Position numbers and translations under genes: made by a program
The notes under the pieces: model-generated
Told to the model about the DNA's origin: nothing
Seen by the model: only the letters and a program-made list of their open reading frames with translations
Databases searched by the model: none
In this document: piece by piece, positions 8,430-16,727 of the stretch
Layout of the letters: each line of letters begins with the position of its first letter
Numbering within the stretch: position 1 is the first letter of the stretch
Assembly (NCBI GenBank): GCA_029977845.1
Contig: JAPOKC010000012.1
Span: 1 to 64,000 of the forward strand
DNA: 64,000 nucleotides
DNA from: Mycobacteriaceae bacterium
GTDB taxonomy: Bacteria > Actinomycetota > Actinomycetes > Mycobacteriales > Mycobacteriaceae
Direction of reading: 5' to 3'

Positions 8430-9599
8430 TCACCGACGAAGGGGTGTCGCGGCTTCGAACTCCGCGGCCCGACCGCCGGACTGCCATCGGTACCAGCGCT
8501 CCCAGCCCGCCACCGAGAACCGTTGCCACCACCGGTCGACCCCGGGTATCACCCGCCGCGCGAGGTCGACGCCGGCGATCAGCGGCGCGCGAAGGAGCAG
8601 CACGGCGACACCTGCGGTCGGCGACGGCAGCCGGTTGCGACGCCGGTTCCACGGCAGCATGAACAGCCCGGCGTAACCGGCCTGCACCCGGAAATGGTAG
8701 GCCGCGCGCAGCCGGTCCAGACCTCGCTGGCCGGGCCGCGGCGCGAACGACGGCGCGAACGACTCCACGAGCTCGGTCCCGGTCGCGCCGGAGTCGTAAC
8801 TGCGTGCGGCATCCGCCATGAACAGAATCCGCCAGCCGTCCAGCACGGTCTCGGGGAAATAGCCGTCGCACCGGACGCCGACCAGGTGTCCGCAGTAGCG
8901 GTTGAAGTGCAGTACCGCGCGCATCTCCGCGCGCGAGGTGATGAACCCCAGTGCGGTCAGGCCCAGCGCCGGAGCGACGCTGCCACCGAGCAGGGTGAGC
9001 AGCATGGCCGACTGGCTGATCGGCAGGCCCCACCGATCCGAGTCCCACTCCGGGTGCTGCCGGACCCGCGCCCGCACGCTCACATGCATGATCCGGACAT
9101 GCAACGAGATCGCTCTGGCCGGCGATCCCGGACTCAGCACTGCGCCGGGACGACTGACCTCGATCCACCACCGCGAGGTCTCCAGATAGCGGTGCAGGGC
9201 GCGGTCTCCGGCGTATCCGCCGGACAGCGAGAGCGGAAGCGCCAGCCACGCCTCGGTGTAGGTGTCCATCGTTCCGGCATTGCCGACGGCTCCGAGTGCG
9301 TAGGCCCATCGCCGCCAGACCGCGGCGCCCGCCTCTACGAGGTCCGGATCCAACCAGGCCGGCACGGACTCGAAGTCCTCGATCAGCGCGCGCAACGATT
9401 CCGGGGCATCCGGCACGCTGTCCACCCCGGACCTCAGCGCCTGTTCGACCATCTCCCGGGCCCGACGGGCGCCGAGATCGCCGTGATAGGTCTCGGCCAC
9501 GAAACGCTCGGCCACCGGATCGCCGAGTGACAGTCCGGCTTTGAACGCCGTCGCGACCTCATCGGAGGGCAACAGGTCGACGCCGGTGCGGCGCAGCAC
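8430..9599 (-). CDS. MpaB/latex-clearing-type oxygenase (DUF2236)
   Basis: 389 residues from GTG. It is almost wholly helical and fits the DUF2236 family (ER-bound oxygenase MpaB, rubber oxygenase Lcp), heme b oxygenases. RIMHVSVR supplies the conserved histidine; DRWGLPISQS, FNRYCGHLVGV and YFPETVLDGW match family blocks. Mycobacteria carry many paralogues with unknown substrates. The frame stays open upstream through a basic stretch (RYPEAKTG) to the end of the GNAT gene, so the true N-terminus may be longer with a rare start codon overlapping that stop. Likely co-transcribed with the upstream fusion gene. Confidence 0.8.
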   Translation of the reverse strand: MLRRTGVDLLPSDEVATAFKAGLSLGDPVAERFVAETYHGDLGARRAREMVEQALRSGVDSVPDAPESLRALIEDFESVPAWLDPDLVEAGAAVWRRWAYALGAVGNAGTMDTYTEAWLALPLSLSGGYAGDRALHRYLETSRWWIEVSRPGAVLSPGSPARAISLHVRIMHVSVRARVRQHPEWDSDRWGLPISQSAMLLTLLGGSVAPALGLTALGFITSRAEMRAVLHFNRYCGHLVGVRCDGYFPETVLDGWRILFMADAARSYDSGATGTELVESFAPSFAPRPGQRGLDRLRAAYHFRVQAGYAGLFMLPWNRRRNRLPSPTAGVAVLLLRAPLIAGVDLARRVIPGVDRWWQRFSVAGWERWYRWQSGGRAAEFEAATPLRR

Positions 9600-9682
9600 C
9601 TGCCCACGCAGACGGGCGTGACCCGACCCCGTCTTGGCCTCCGGATACCGGAAGGCCGACGGGATCCCGTGATCCGGTGTGC

Positions 9683-10345
9683 TCAGCGGCCGCCGCCGGG
9701 AGCCCGGACCACCAGCGGCACCGCCGGGAAGGCGGCCGCCAGTTCCGCGCGCGACCGGCGCAGCGCCGCGGTGCCGTACCCCTTCTTGCGATGCTCGGGA
9801 TGAATCCAGATGCGGACGTTGACCTCGCCGCCGGCCAGTTCGCCGAACACCATACCGACCTTGTCCTCGCCGTCGATGGCCACGAACCAGGCAGCTTCCT
9901 CGGCCTTGAGACGGTTGTTCGCCGAGGCGATCTCGTCATCGAGAGCGCCTGCCGGGGCCGCTGATCCATCACCCGCCGAACCGATCTCATCGGTGCGGGT
10001 GGCGAAGATGTCACGGTCGTCATTGGGCGAGAACGGGCGCAGCCGCAGACTCTCGTCGGCACTGGCAGGCCGTTCCCCGGCGGCGAAGCTGAGCCGGCTG
10101 TTCAGATCGTCGAGTTCCGCCGCGATCTGACGCCGCGAGTCCTTGGTCAACTGGTGGAAGGACATGTTCATCACGGCCTCGGCCCCCATCCGGGACTTGC
10201 CGAGCAGTTCGGTGATCGCGTCGACCGCCGCAGCCCTGTCGCTGGACGCGACGATCGCGTCGAGAACTTCGTGGCGCCGGTCCAGCGCGGTCATGAGGGC
10301 ATCGGCGATGGCACGCCGGGCGACGGTGCGGTCCTGATCAGTCAT
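9683..10345 (-). CDS. GyrA-coiled-coil-like domain fused to GNAT acetyltransferase
   Basis: 220 residues. The C-terminal half (about 100-215) is a GNAT domain: AWFVAIDGEDKVGMVFGEL strand pair, then VRIWIHPEHRKKGYGTAALR, the acetyl-CoA pyrophosphate loop (RKKGYG). The N-terminal 90 residues resemble by eye the part of GyrA/ParC that reads L..ALD..DEVI..I..S, then ELL, then QA.AIL.M.L..L....R..I..EL..L; here it reads ALMTALDRRHEVLDAIVASS, then ITELLG, then GAEAVMNMSFHQLTKDSRRQI. The combination is odd for an acetyltransferase. No substrate can be assigned. A -10 lies 6 nt before the ATG. Confidence 0.7.
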   Translation of the reverse strand: MTDQDRTVARRAIADALMTALDRRHEVLDAIVASSDRAAAVDAITELLGKSRMGAEAVMNMSFHQLTKDSRRQIAAELDDLNSRLSFAAGERPASADESLRLRPFSPNDDRDIFATRTDEIGSAGDGSAAPAGALDDEIASANNRLKAEEAAWFVAIDGEDKVGMVFGELAGGEVNVRIWIHPEHRKKGYGTAALRRSRAELAAAFPAVPLVVRAPGGGR

Positions 10346-10351
10346 GCGTCA

Positions 10352-10357
10352 AGCCTA
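10352..10357 (-). promoter_or_regulatory. -10 element TAGGCT for the GNAT fusion gene
   Basis: TAGGCT on the minus strand, 6 nt before the ATG at 10345; same hexamer as at cinA. Confidence 0.45.
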
Positions 10358-10413
10358 GATCCCTGTCTGCCAAGATGGGGCGACCCCCTTCGGCACGAGG
10401 AGTTCAGGACCTA

Positions 10414-13194
10414 GTGGCTAGGACCTTCCCCAGGACCATCCTGGCGATCCTCGCCGTGATCGGTCTGATCTGCGCCGGTGACTACCGGGTGTATGCCCGG
10501 CCGAATCTGCCCGGTGCCCAGGACATCGAACTCGCCCAGGGCTGGAGACTGCGTTCGGCCACCGGGTTGGCTGCCGACGGCGCCGCGATCTCCGGCCGCG
10601 GGTTCGACGATGCGGCGTGGGTGCCGGTGCGCCGGATGCCGGCCACCGTTTTGCAAACCCTGCAGGACGCCGGGGTGTACCCGAACCTCTATTACGGCAA
10701 GAACCTGCTCACCGAGGTTCCGCAGGATCTGTACAAACAGGACTGGTGGTATCGCACCACCTTCACCGCCCCGCAGGATTTCCGCAGCTATCGGCTGGAC
10801 TTCCCCGGGATCAACTACCGCGCCGACATCTGGCTCAACGGTCACCGGGTCGCCGACAACCGCCAGGTCGTCGGCATGTACAACGGCCACGAAATCGACG
10901 TCACACCGTGGATCGCCAGGGGCGGCGCCAACACTCTGGCGGTGAAGGTCACCCCTGAACGCGCGATCCAGGACGTCGACGGCGTCGAACTCGCCGACAG
11001 CTGGTTCGACTGGATCAACTGGCGCTATCTCGGTTATCGGGGTCCCGGTAAGAACCCGGCCAACGGCAACTCGTTCGTGCCGGACCGTAACGCCGGGATC
11101 TTCAAACCGGTGCGACTCCGTGCGTTCGGTCCGGTCGACATCGGCCCCTCGGCGGTCAATACCGAACTACCGCTGCCGGACACCGACAGCGCACGCTTGA
11201 CCATCTATTCCAGCGTGCACAACTACACCGACGAGCCGGTCGGCGGTGTGCTGCGCGCCACGATCAGCCGGCCCGGCACCGAAACCATCCAGATCGCACA
11301 GCCGGTCGCGCTGCAGCCGCGGGAGAATCGCGACATCACCTTCAGCCCGGATGATTTCGCCAAACTGACCCTGCGTGATCCAGCCCTCTGGTGGCCCCAC
11401 ACGATGGGAGATCCCGATCTCTACGATCTGCGGCTGGACTTCGTTGAGAACCGCACCGCGACCAGCACTTCAGCACTGAGATTCGGTGTCCGCACCGTCA
11501 CGCAGAATCGCGACAACGACGACAGCGCAAACCCACCCGACGGCGGTGGCAATTTCTATCTTCAGGTCAACGGTCGGGACTTCCTGGTGCGCGGGGCCAC
11601 CTACACGCCAGACCTGCTCTATCGCTACGACCCTGAGCGCGATGCGGCGATCCTGCGCTACGCCAAGGATCTCGGCCTGAACATGCTGCGGCTGGAATCC
11701 AAACTCCCGTCGGCCGAATTCGCGTCGATGGCCGACGAGCTGGGCATACCGCTGATGTACGGCTGGATGTGTTGCAACCAATGGGAGAAATGGCCGCAGT
11801 GGGATGCCGAAGACCACCGCGTCGCCGGCGAGAGCATGCAGGCCCAGATCGCCGTATTTCGCTCGCACGCATCATCTTTCATCTGGGCAAACGGCAGTGA
11901 CGGACGCCCGCCGGACGATGTCCGCAATGCCTACCGTCAGACCCTGACCGATCTGCACTGGCAGAACGCCGTCGTCGACACAGTCTCGTCCTTCGCGCGC
12001 GATGCCGGCGGAAAACCGTTGTGGGACGGCATCCAGATGGCCGGACCGTACAGCTGGCGGCCGCCGTCGTACTGGTTCAGCGGACGCTATGTCGCGGCGC
12101 GCGGATCCTCGGCCGAGCAGGGCGACAACGAGCACATCCCGCCTTATGCGAGCCTGCGTGAGTTCATCCCGCCGGACAAGCTCTGGCCGATCAACGACAC
12201 CTGGTACTTCCACGCCGGTTCGGCCCCGCAGAACTCCACTCTGGCCAACGTCCGGCGGGTGATCGACCGCCGTTACGGTCAGTCGACCGGAGCGCAGATG
12301 TTCGCCGACAAGGCGCAACTGGCGCACTACGAGGCCACCCGCGCCCAGTTCGAATCCTTCGCCGCCAACGGTTGGGACGGTCACAAGATGACTATCTACT
12401 GGATGCTCAACAGCCACTGGCCGTCGTTCTTCGGCAACATCTTCGACTACTACCTACGGCCCGGCGGCGCCTACTACGGCGCAAAGAAGGGCCTGCGCCC
12501 GGTGTCGGTGGTTTTCGACTCCTACGCCACCGGCAATCACAAGCAGGGCAGGATCACCGTGGTCAACCAGAGCCCGGTGGACAGGTCCGATCTGCGGGTG
12601 CGGGTCCGGACCTACGACCTGTCCGGCAATCTGCGCGACGTCCGCAGTGCGGACGGTGTAGAGGTCTCCTCCGGCGGCGCCGTGGGTGTGCTGACCGTTG
12701 GGCCCGGACCGGCCGACTCGCCGGTCTTCTTCGTCCGCGCCGAGCTGCTCAACGCCCACGGCGCGGCGATCGCCGAGAACGTCTACTGGCAGTCCCAGTC
12801 GATCGATGACGTGGGACCACCGGTCAACGACGCCGCCTTCGATACCAAACAGATCAGCTGGGCGGATATGACCGCCCTGAATCGGATGCCGAAGGTCGCA
12901 CTGGACATCGACGCCCGGCCGGCCGGCGACGACGGTCGCGAAGTCGTCGTCAGACTGCACAACACCTCGCCGCGGATCGCCTTCTTCGAACGGATAGAAC
13001 TGCTGAACACCGCCGACGGCCCGCCCGAGACCGCCACGGAGATACTGCCCATCGAGTACGACGACAACTACGTCACGGTGTTCCCCGGCGAGACGGTGGA
13101 GGTCCACGGCCGGGTGCCGGCCGGTGCTCCGGTTCCCGGCTGGGTTCGGGTGACCGGCTACAACGGCTCGCCGGTCCTCGCAGCCGTGCGCTGA
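10414..13194 (+). CDS. Exported GH2 glycoside hydrolase, exo-beta-glucosaminidase-like
   Basis: 926 residues from the GTG at 10414, chosen because ACGAGGAG precedes it and the signal/anchor segment (TILAILAVIGLICAG) follows within 20 residues; an ATG at 10375 is in frame. Order: GH2 sugar-binding domain (DWWYRTTF, DIWLNGHRV), Ig-like domain, TIM barrel, C-terminal beta domains. In the barrel, NGSDGRPP has Asp where most GH2 enzymes have the acid/base Glu, as in actinomycete exo-beta-D-glucosaminidase CsxA, and GSSAEQGDNEHIPP fits the nucleophile block. Likely substrate is chitosan-like or an aminosugar glycan outside the membrane. Confidence 0.75.
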   Translation: MARTFPRTILAILAVIGLICAGDYRVYARPNLPGAQDIELAQGWRLRSATGLAADGAAISGRGFDDAAWVPVRRMPATVLQTLQDAGVYPNLYYGKNLLTEVPQDLYKQDWWYRTTFTAPQDFRSYRLDFPGINYRADIWLNGHRVADNRQVVGMYNGHEIDVTPWIARGGANTLAVKVTPERAIQDVDGVELADSWFDWINWRYLGYRGPGKNPANGNSFVPDRNAGIFKPVRLRAFGPVDIGPSAVNTELPLPDTDSARLTIYSSVHNYTDEPVGGVLRATISRPGTETIQIAQPVALQPRENRDITFSPDDFAKLTLRDPALWWPHTMGDPDLYDLRLDFVENRTATSTSALRFGVRTVTQNRDNDDSANPPDGGGNFYLQVNGRDFLVRGATYTPDLLYRYDPERDAAILRYAKDLGLNMLRLESKLPSAEFASMADELGIPLMYGWMCCNQWEKWPQWDAEDHRVAGESMQAQIAVFRSHASSFIWANGSDGRPPDDVRNAYRQTLTDLHWQNAVVDTVSSFARDAGGKPLWDGIQMAGPYSWRPPSYWFSGRYVAARGSSAEQGDNEHIPPYASLREFIPPDKLWPINDTWYFHAGSAPQNSTLANVRRVIDRRYGQSTGAQMFADKAQLAHYEATRAQFESFAANGWDGHKMTIYWMLNSHWPSFFGNIFDYYLRPGGAYYGAKKGLRPVSVVFDSYATGNHKQGRITVVNQSPVDRSDLRVRVRTYDLSGNLRDVRSADGVEVSSGGAVGVLTVGPGPADSPVFFVRAELLNAHGAAIAENVYWQSQSIDDVGPPVNDAAFDTKQISWADMTALNRMPKVALDIDARPAGDDGREVVVRLHNTSPRIAFFERIELLNTADGPPETATEILPIEYDDNYVTVFPGETVEVHGRVPAGAPVPGWVRVTGYNGSPVLAAVR

Positions 13195-13238
13195 GGACGT
13201 TCTCGCCTACATTCGACCGGAGGAAGAAAGGGACCGAC

Positions 13239-14132
13239 TTGCTCGAGCACGCCATCGCGGTGTCCGCCGCTCTGGCAGGCGCGGTGTTCACCGCCGTCGG
13301 GATCGTGGTGCGCCAGCGGGCCACCATGGACGTGCCCGAGGGCGAAGCGCTCAGCGCCATCATGCTCTCCACCCTCGTCCGGCGGCCGCTGTGGTGGATC
13401 GGAACCGGATCGGCGGTCGTAGGCTACGCGTTCCAGGCGCTCGCACTGGCCTACGGTTCCATCATCGTGGTCGCTCCACTGCTGGTGTCTGCGTTGCTGT
13501 TCGCCCTGCCCTTGAGCGCACGGATGGCCGGACGGAGAGTCAAGCGCAGCGATTGGGGCTGGGCGCTGGTGCTGACGGTGTCCCTGGCCGTATTCGTCGC
13601 ACTCGCCCGCACCCGGCCCGGGGATTACGAGGGTGCGGAGAACTCGGCGATGCAGGTGGCGGCCGGCAGCGGGGTGGTCGTCATCGCCCTTGTGATCGCG
13701 GCCACCCGGCGGTCGGACTGGCGTGGCGCACTGCTGCTCGCGATCGGCGTGGGCGTGCTGTTCGGGGTCGTCGCGGTGCTCACCAAGATCGTCATGCACT
13801 CGGTCACCGAAGGGCAGACCGCCGAACTGGTGACCTCGCCGCTGCCCTACATCCTGATCGCGGCCGCCGTCGTGGCGACGCTGTTGCAGCAGTCCGCGTT
13901 TCACGCCGGTTCGCTGCAGACATCGGTGCCGGCCATGCTGGTCCTGGAACCGATCGTCGCGGTGCTGCTGGGCCAGATCGTGCTCGAGGAGCATCTGATG
14001 GTCAGCCGTCCCGCGGCCGCCGCACTGGGAGCCGCGGTGTTGGCGATGGCGGCGGCGACGATCGCACTGGGCCGCGACGAGGGTGCCTACGAGGACGAAC
14101 TGGAGGCCGCCGCCCGCCGTCCGGCCTCCTGA
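13239..14132 (+). CDS. DMT/NIPA-like integral membrane transporter
   Basis: 297 residues from a TTG preceded by a strong GGAGGAAG site. About nine to ten hydrophobic helices cover the protein, in two similar halves typical of drug/metabolite transporters; the second half has PAMLVLEPIVAVLLGQIVLEE, the EP-containing helix of the EamA/NIPA group. The C-terminal tail is charged (EGAYEDELEAAARR) and cytosolic. The substrate is not predictable. It lies 44 bases after the GH2 gene and 14 before the HAD gene, consistent with one transcript. Confidence 0.75.
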   Translation: MLEHAIAVSAALAGAVFTAVGIVVRQRATMDVPEGEALSAIMLSTLVRRPLWWIGTGSAVVGYAFQALALAYGSIIVVAPLLVSALLFALPLSARMAGRRVKRSDWGWALVLTVSLAVFVALARTRPGDYEGAENSAMQVAAGSGVVVIALVIAATRRSDWRGALLLAIGVGVLFGVVAVLTKIVMHSVTEGQTAELVTSPLPYILIAAAVVATLLQQSAFHAGSLQTSVPAMLVLEPIVAVLLGQIVLEEHLMVSRPAAAALGAAVLAMAAATIALGRDEGAYEDELEAAARRPAS

Positions 14133-14146
14133 CGCATGATGGTGGG

Positions 14147-14878
14147 GTGTCTGCCGCAGATCCCCTGACCCAGATCGCCCTGGGTCCGGCCGGACCGTCG
14201 ATCGGCGCGTTCTTCGATCTGGACGGCACCCTGATCGCCGGATTCACCGCGGCCGCACACGCCAGTGACCGGATTCGCCGGGGCCAGGCCCGGGTTGGCG
14301 AGATTCTCGGCGTCATCGAGGCCACGCTGCGCTACAAGCTGGGCCGGATGCCGTTCGAACGGCTCATGGTCCGGGGCGCGGGCTACCTGCATGGCGAATC
14401 GTTCGCCGAACTCAGCGCGATCGGCGAACGGCTGTTCCGCGAGCACTCGGCACACCTGGTCTATCCCCTGATGCGGCGGATCGTCGAAGCGCACCGCGCC
14501 CGCGGTCACACCGTGGTGCTGAGCTCGTCGGCGATGAACATTCACGCCGAACCCGTCGCCCGCGAACTCGGGATTACCGAAATCGTCTGCAACACCTTCC
14601 AACTCGACGCAGACGGCCGGCTCACCGGCCGGGTCGCCGAGCCGATCATCTGGGGCCGGCAGAAGGCCGCCACCATGCAGAACTTCTGCACCGACCGCGG
14701 CGTCGAGATCGAGCAGAGCTATTTCTACGCCGACGGCAACGAGGAGGCCCCGCTGATGGCGTTGGTCGGGCACCCGCGACCCGTCAATCCGCGCTCCCGA
14801 TTGGCGGCCCTGGCAGCCGCACACGGCTGGCCGGTGTTGCGCACCCGTCTCACGGAGAGCGATGCGGCACATCGTTGA
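14147..14878 (+). CDS. HAD-IB family phosphatase
   Basis: 243 residues from the GTG at 14147; the frame is open far upstream inside the transporter gene but only as a shadow. Motif I is FFDLDGTLI (about residue 25), motif II VVLSSSAM, then the lysine WGRQKAA and motif III YFYADGNEEAPLM. This set is the SerB/PSP-like HAD-IB group, which in mycobacteria includes proteins linked to phospholipid synthesis (the N-terminal domain of Rv2483c). The residue between the Asp pair and cap helices suits a small organic phosphate. The 3' end overlaps the next gene on the opposite strand by 29 bases. Confidence 0.8.
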   Translation: MSAADPLTQIALGPAGPSIGAFFDLDGTLIAGFTAAAHASDRIRRGQARVGEILGVIEATLRYKLGRMPFERLMVRGAGYLHGESFAELSAIGERLFREHSAHLVYPLMRRIVEAHRARGHTVVLSSSAMNIHAEPVARELGITEIVCNTFQLDADGRLTGRVAEPIIWGRQKAATMQNFCTDRGVEIEQSYFYADGNEEAPLMALVGHPRPVNPRSRLAALAAAHGWPVLRTRLTESDAAHR

Positions 14879-15596
14879 CCAATCCCCCGTCGACGACGAA
14901 TTCGGATCCGGTCGCGAACGAGGACTCGTCGCTGGCCAGGAACACCACGAAGGTCGCCACCTCCTCCGGCAGGCCGGGACGCCCCAGCGGTGAGGTGACC
15001 ATGTCATCTGGCATGTGCTTGGTCATCCCGGTCCGGATGAAGCCCGGGTGGATCGAGTTCACCCGGATCTTCTCCCGGCCCAATTCCAGCGCCGCCGACT
15101 TGGTCAGACCGCGCAGTCCCCATTTGGACGCCACATAACTGTGCACCCAGGCGGCGCCGCGCAGGCCCTCGATCGAGGAGATGTTGATGATCGATCCGCC
15201 ACCCGCGGCGACCATGGGGTCCAGCACCGCCTGGATGCCGCGCATCGCGCCGGTCAGGTTGACGTCGAGCACCTCCTGGAAGCGGGTGATGTCGACCTTC
15301 TTCAGCGGCGCCACCTGGACGACGCCGGCGTTGTTGACCAGGACGTTGAGCTTGCCGAAGGTCCCCACCGCGGTGCCCACCGCGGCCTCCCAGTCCTGCG
15401 CGCTGGTGACGTCGAGATGCACGTAGCGCACCGCATCACCGAGTTCCTCGGCGATCTTTGCGCCGTCGGAGTCGAGGATGTCGCCGATCACCACCTTGGC
15501 GCCCTCGGCGACCAGCATGCGGGCACTGGCCGCACCCATACCCTCGGCCCCGGCCCCGCCGGTGATCAATGCGACCTTGTCGTCTACCCGTCCCAT
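14850..15596 (-). CDS. FabG3-like hydroxysteroid dehydrogenase (SDR)
   Basis: 248 residues, strongly like M. tuberculosis FabG3 (Rv2002), an NADH-dependent 3alpha/20beta-hydroxysteroid dehydrogenase: shared blocks include VAEGAKVVIGDILD, RYVHLDVTSA, NVLVNNAG, SIINISSIEGLRG, RVNSIHPG and the ending EFVVDGG. Catalytic Ser (ISS), Tyr and Lys (YVASK) are intact. The glycine loop reads TGGAGAEGMG. A perfect KstR-type operator lies 16 bases before its start, so it should be induced by cholesterol or 3-oxo-cholestenoyl metabolites. Steroid substrate is inferred from similarity and from the operator. Confidence 0.85.
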   Translation of the reverse strand: MGRVDDKVALITGGAGAEGMGAASARMLVAEGAKVVIGDILDSDGAKIAEELGDAVRYVHLDVTSAQDWEAAVGTAVGTFGKLNVLVNNAGVVQVAPLKKVDITRFQEVLDVNLTGAMRGIQAVLDPMVAAGGGSIINISSIEGLRGAAWVHSYVASKWGLRGLTKSAALELGREKIRVNSIHPGFIRTGMTKHMPDDMVTSPLGRPGLPEEVATFVVFLASDESSFATGSEFVVDGGLVNDVPHRSP

Positions 15597-15604
15597 ACGG
15601 CGTC

Positions 15605-15610
15605 ACATTA
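15605..15610 (-). promoter_or_regulatory. -10 element TAATGT for the FabG3-like gene
   Basis: TAATGT on the minus strand, 8 nt before the ATG and directly next to the KstR operator, so bound repressor would block polymerase. Confidence 0.45.
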
Positions 15611-15611
15611 C

Positions 15612-15625
15612 TAGAACGTGTTCCA
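15612..15625. promoter_or_regulatory. KstR operator
   Basis: TAGAACGTGTTCCA matches the KstR consensus TNNAACNNGTTNNA at every fixed position. It lies between two divergent genes (FabG3-like and DapB-like) and can control both. Confidence 0.85.
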
Positions 15626-15656
15626 GTTTCGCCCTCCGCTGCGCATACTGGATCCC

Positions 15657-16727
15657 ATGGCTATTCGCGTCGCACACGTCGGAACCGGCAATGTCGGCAG
15701 GCTCGCCCTGGCGGAACTCATCGAGAATCCGGCTTTCGAACTCACCGCGGTCTGCGTGTCCACCGAGGAGAAGATCGGCAGGGACGCCGGTCAACTGGCG
15801 GGACTGGGGGTCAGCACCGGAATCGCCGCCGTCGGAGACCTCGACGCACTGCTTGCGACCGAACCCGAGTGCGCCGTCTACTGCGCCATGGGTGACACCC
15901 GACTCCCCCAGGCCTTCGACGACGTGCGCCGGATCATGGCCGCCGGCGTCAACGTCGTCGGTTCCGCCCCCGGCGTGCTGCAGTTTCCCTGGAATGTCAT
16001 GCCGGACAAATTCATCGAGCCGCTGGAACTGGCTGGGCAGGAGGGCAATTCAAGTATCTACATCAACGGGGTGGATCCCGGTTTCGTCACCGACCTGATC
16101 CCGCTCGCCTTCGCCAGCACCTGTCGCAGCATCGAACAGGTCCGCTGTATGGAGATCGCCGACTACGCCACCTACGACGGTGCCATCGTGATGTTCGACG
16201 TGATGGGATTCGGTAAGCCGGTCGGCGAGATTCCGCTGCTGTTCCAGCCGGGAGTGCTCTCGATCGCGTGGGGATGCGCGATCCGGCAACTCGCCGCCGG
16301 ACTCAATATCGAACTCGAGTCGATCACCGAGAGCTACGAGCAGGAACCCGCGCCGGAGGACTTCGACATCGCCGCCGGACACATTCGCAAGGGTGGGGTC
16401 GCGGCCGTCCGGTTCGAGATCAAGGGGATGATCGGCGAGCGCCCGGTGATCGTCGTCGAGCATGTCACCCGGCTGCGCGGCGATCTGCGTCCGGACTGGG
16501 CTCAGCCGGCCCAGCCCGGTGGTTCCTACCGGGTCGAGATCAGCGGTGAGCCGTCCTATGCCGTAGACATCTGTCCCACCAGCCGCCTCGGCGACCACAA
16601 CCACGCCGCCATCTCGGGCGCGGCCGGCCGGATCGTCAACGCGATCCCCGCCGTCGTCGCCGCACCACCGGGCATCCGCACCACACTGGATCTTCCGTTG
16701 GTGAGTTCGGTCAACCTTTTCGGCTAG
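15657..16727 (+). CDS. Dihydrodipicolinate reductase-like NAD(P)-binding protein
   Basis: 356 residues from the ATG at 15657. An N-terminal Rossmann domain begins IRVAHVGTGNVGRLAL, with the DapB-type layout; GVDPGFVTDLIPL and later blocks match the mycobacterial family annotated as dihydrodipicolinate reductase or 2,4-diaminopentanoate dehydrogenase-like. It is not the lysine-pathway DapB, being about 100 residues longer and lacking its C-terminal motif. A KstR operator 32 bases upstream points to a role in sterol or lipid catabolism. CATACT 7 nt before the ATG may be the -10. The true reaction is unknown. Confidence 0.7.
   Translation: MAIRVAHVGTGNVGRLALAELIENPAFELTAVCVSTEEKIGRDAGQLAGLGVSTGIAAVGDLDALLATEPECAVYCAMGDTRLPQAFDDVRRIMAAGVNVVGSAPGVLQFPWNVMPDKFIEPLELAGQEGNSSIYINGVDPGFVTDLIPLAFASTCRSIEQVRCMEIADYATYDGAIVMFDVMGFGKPVGEIPLLFQPGVLSIAWGCAIRQLAAGLNIELESITESYEQEPAPEDFDIAAGHIRKGGVAAVRFEIKGMIGERPVIVVEHVTRLRGDLRPDWAQPAQPGGSYRVEISGEPSYAVDICPTSRLGDHNHAAISGAAGRIVNAIPAVVAAPPGIRTTLDLPLVSSVNLFG

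Noticed and set aside
7632..9530. Long open frame (about 630 codons) on the plus strand opposite cinA and the MpaB-type gene
   Set aside because: It reads as low-complexity Arg/His/Gly/Pro sequence without any domain and is the third-position shadow of two well-supported genes.
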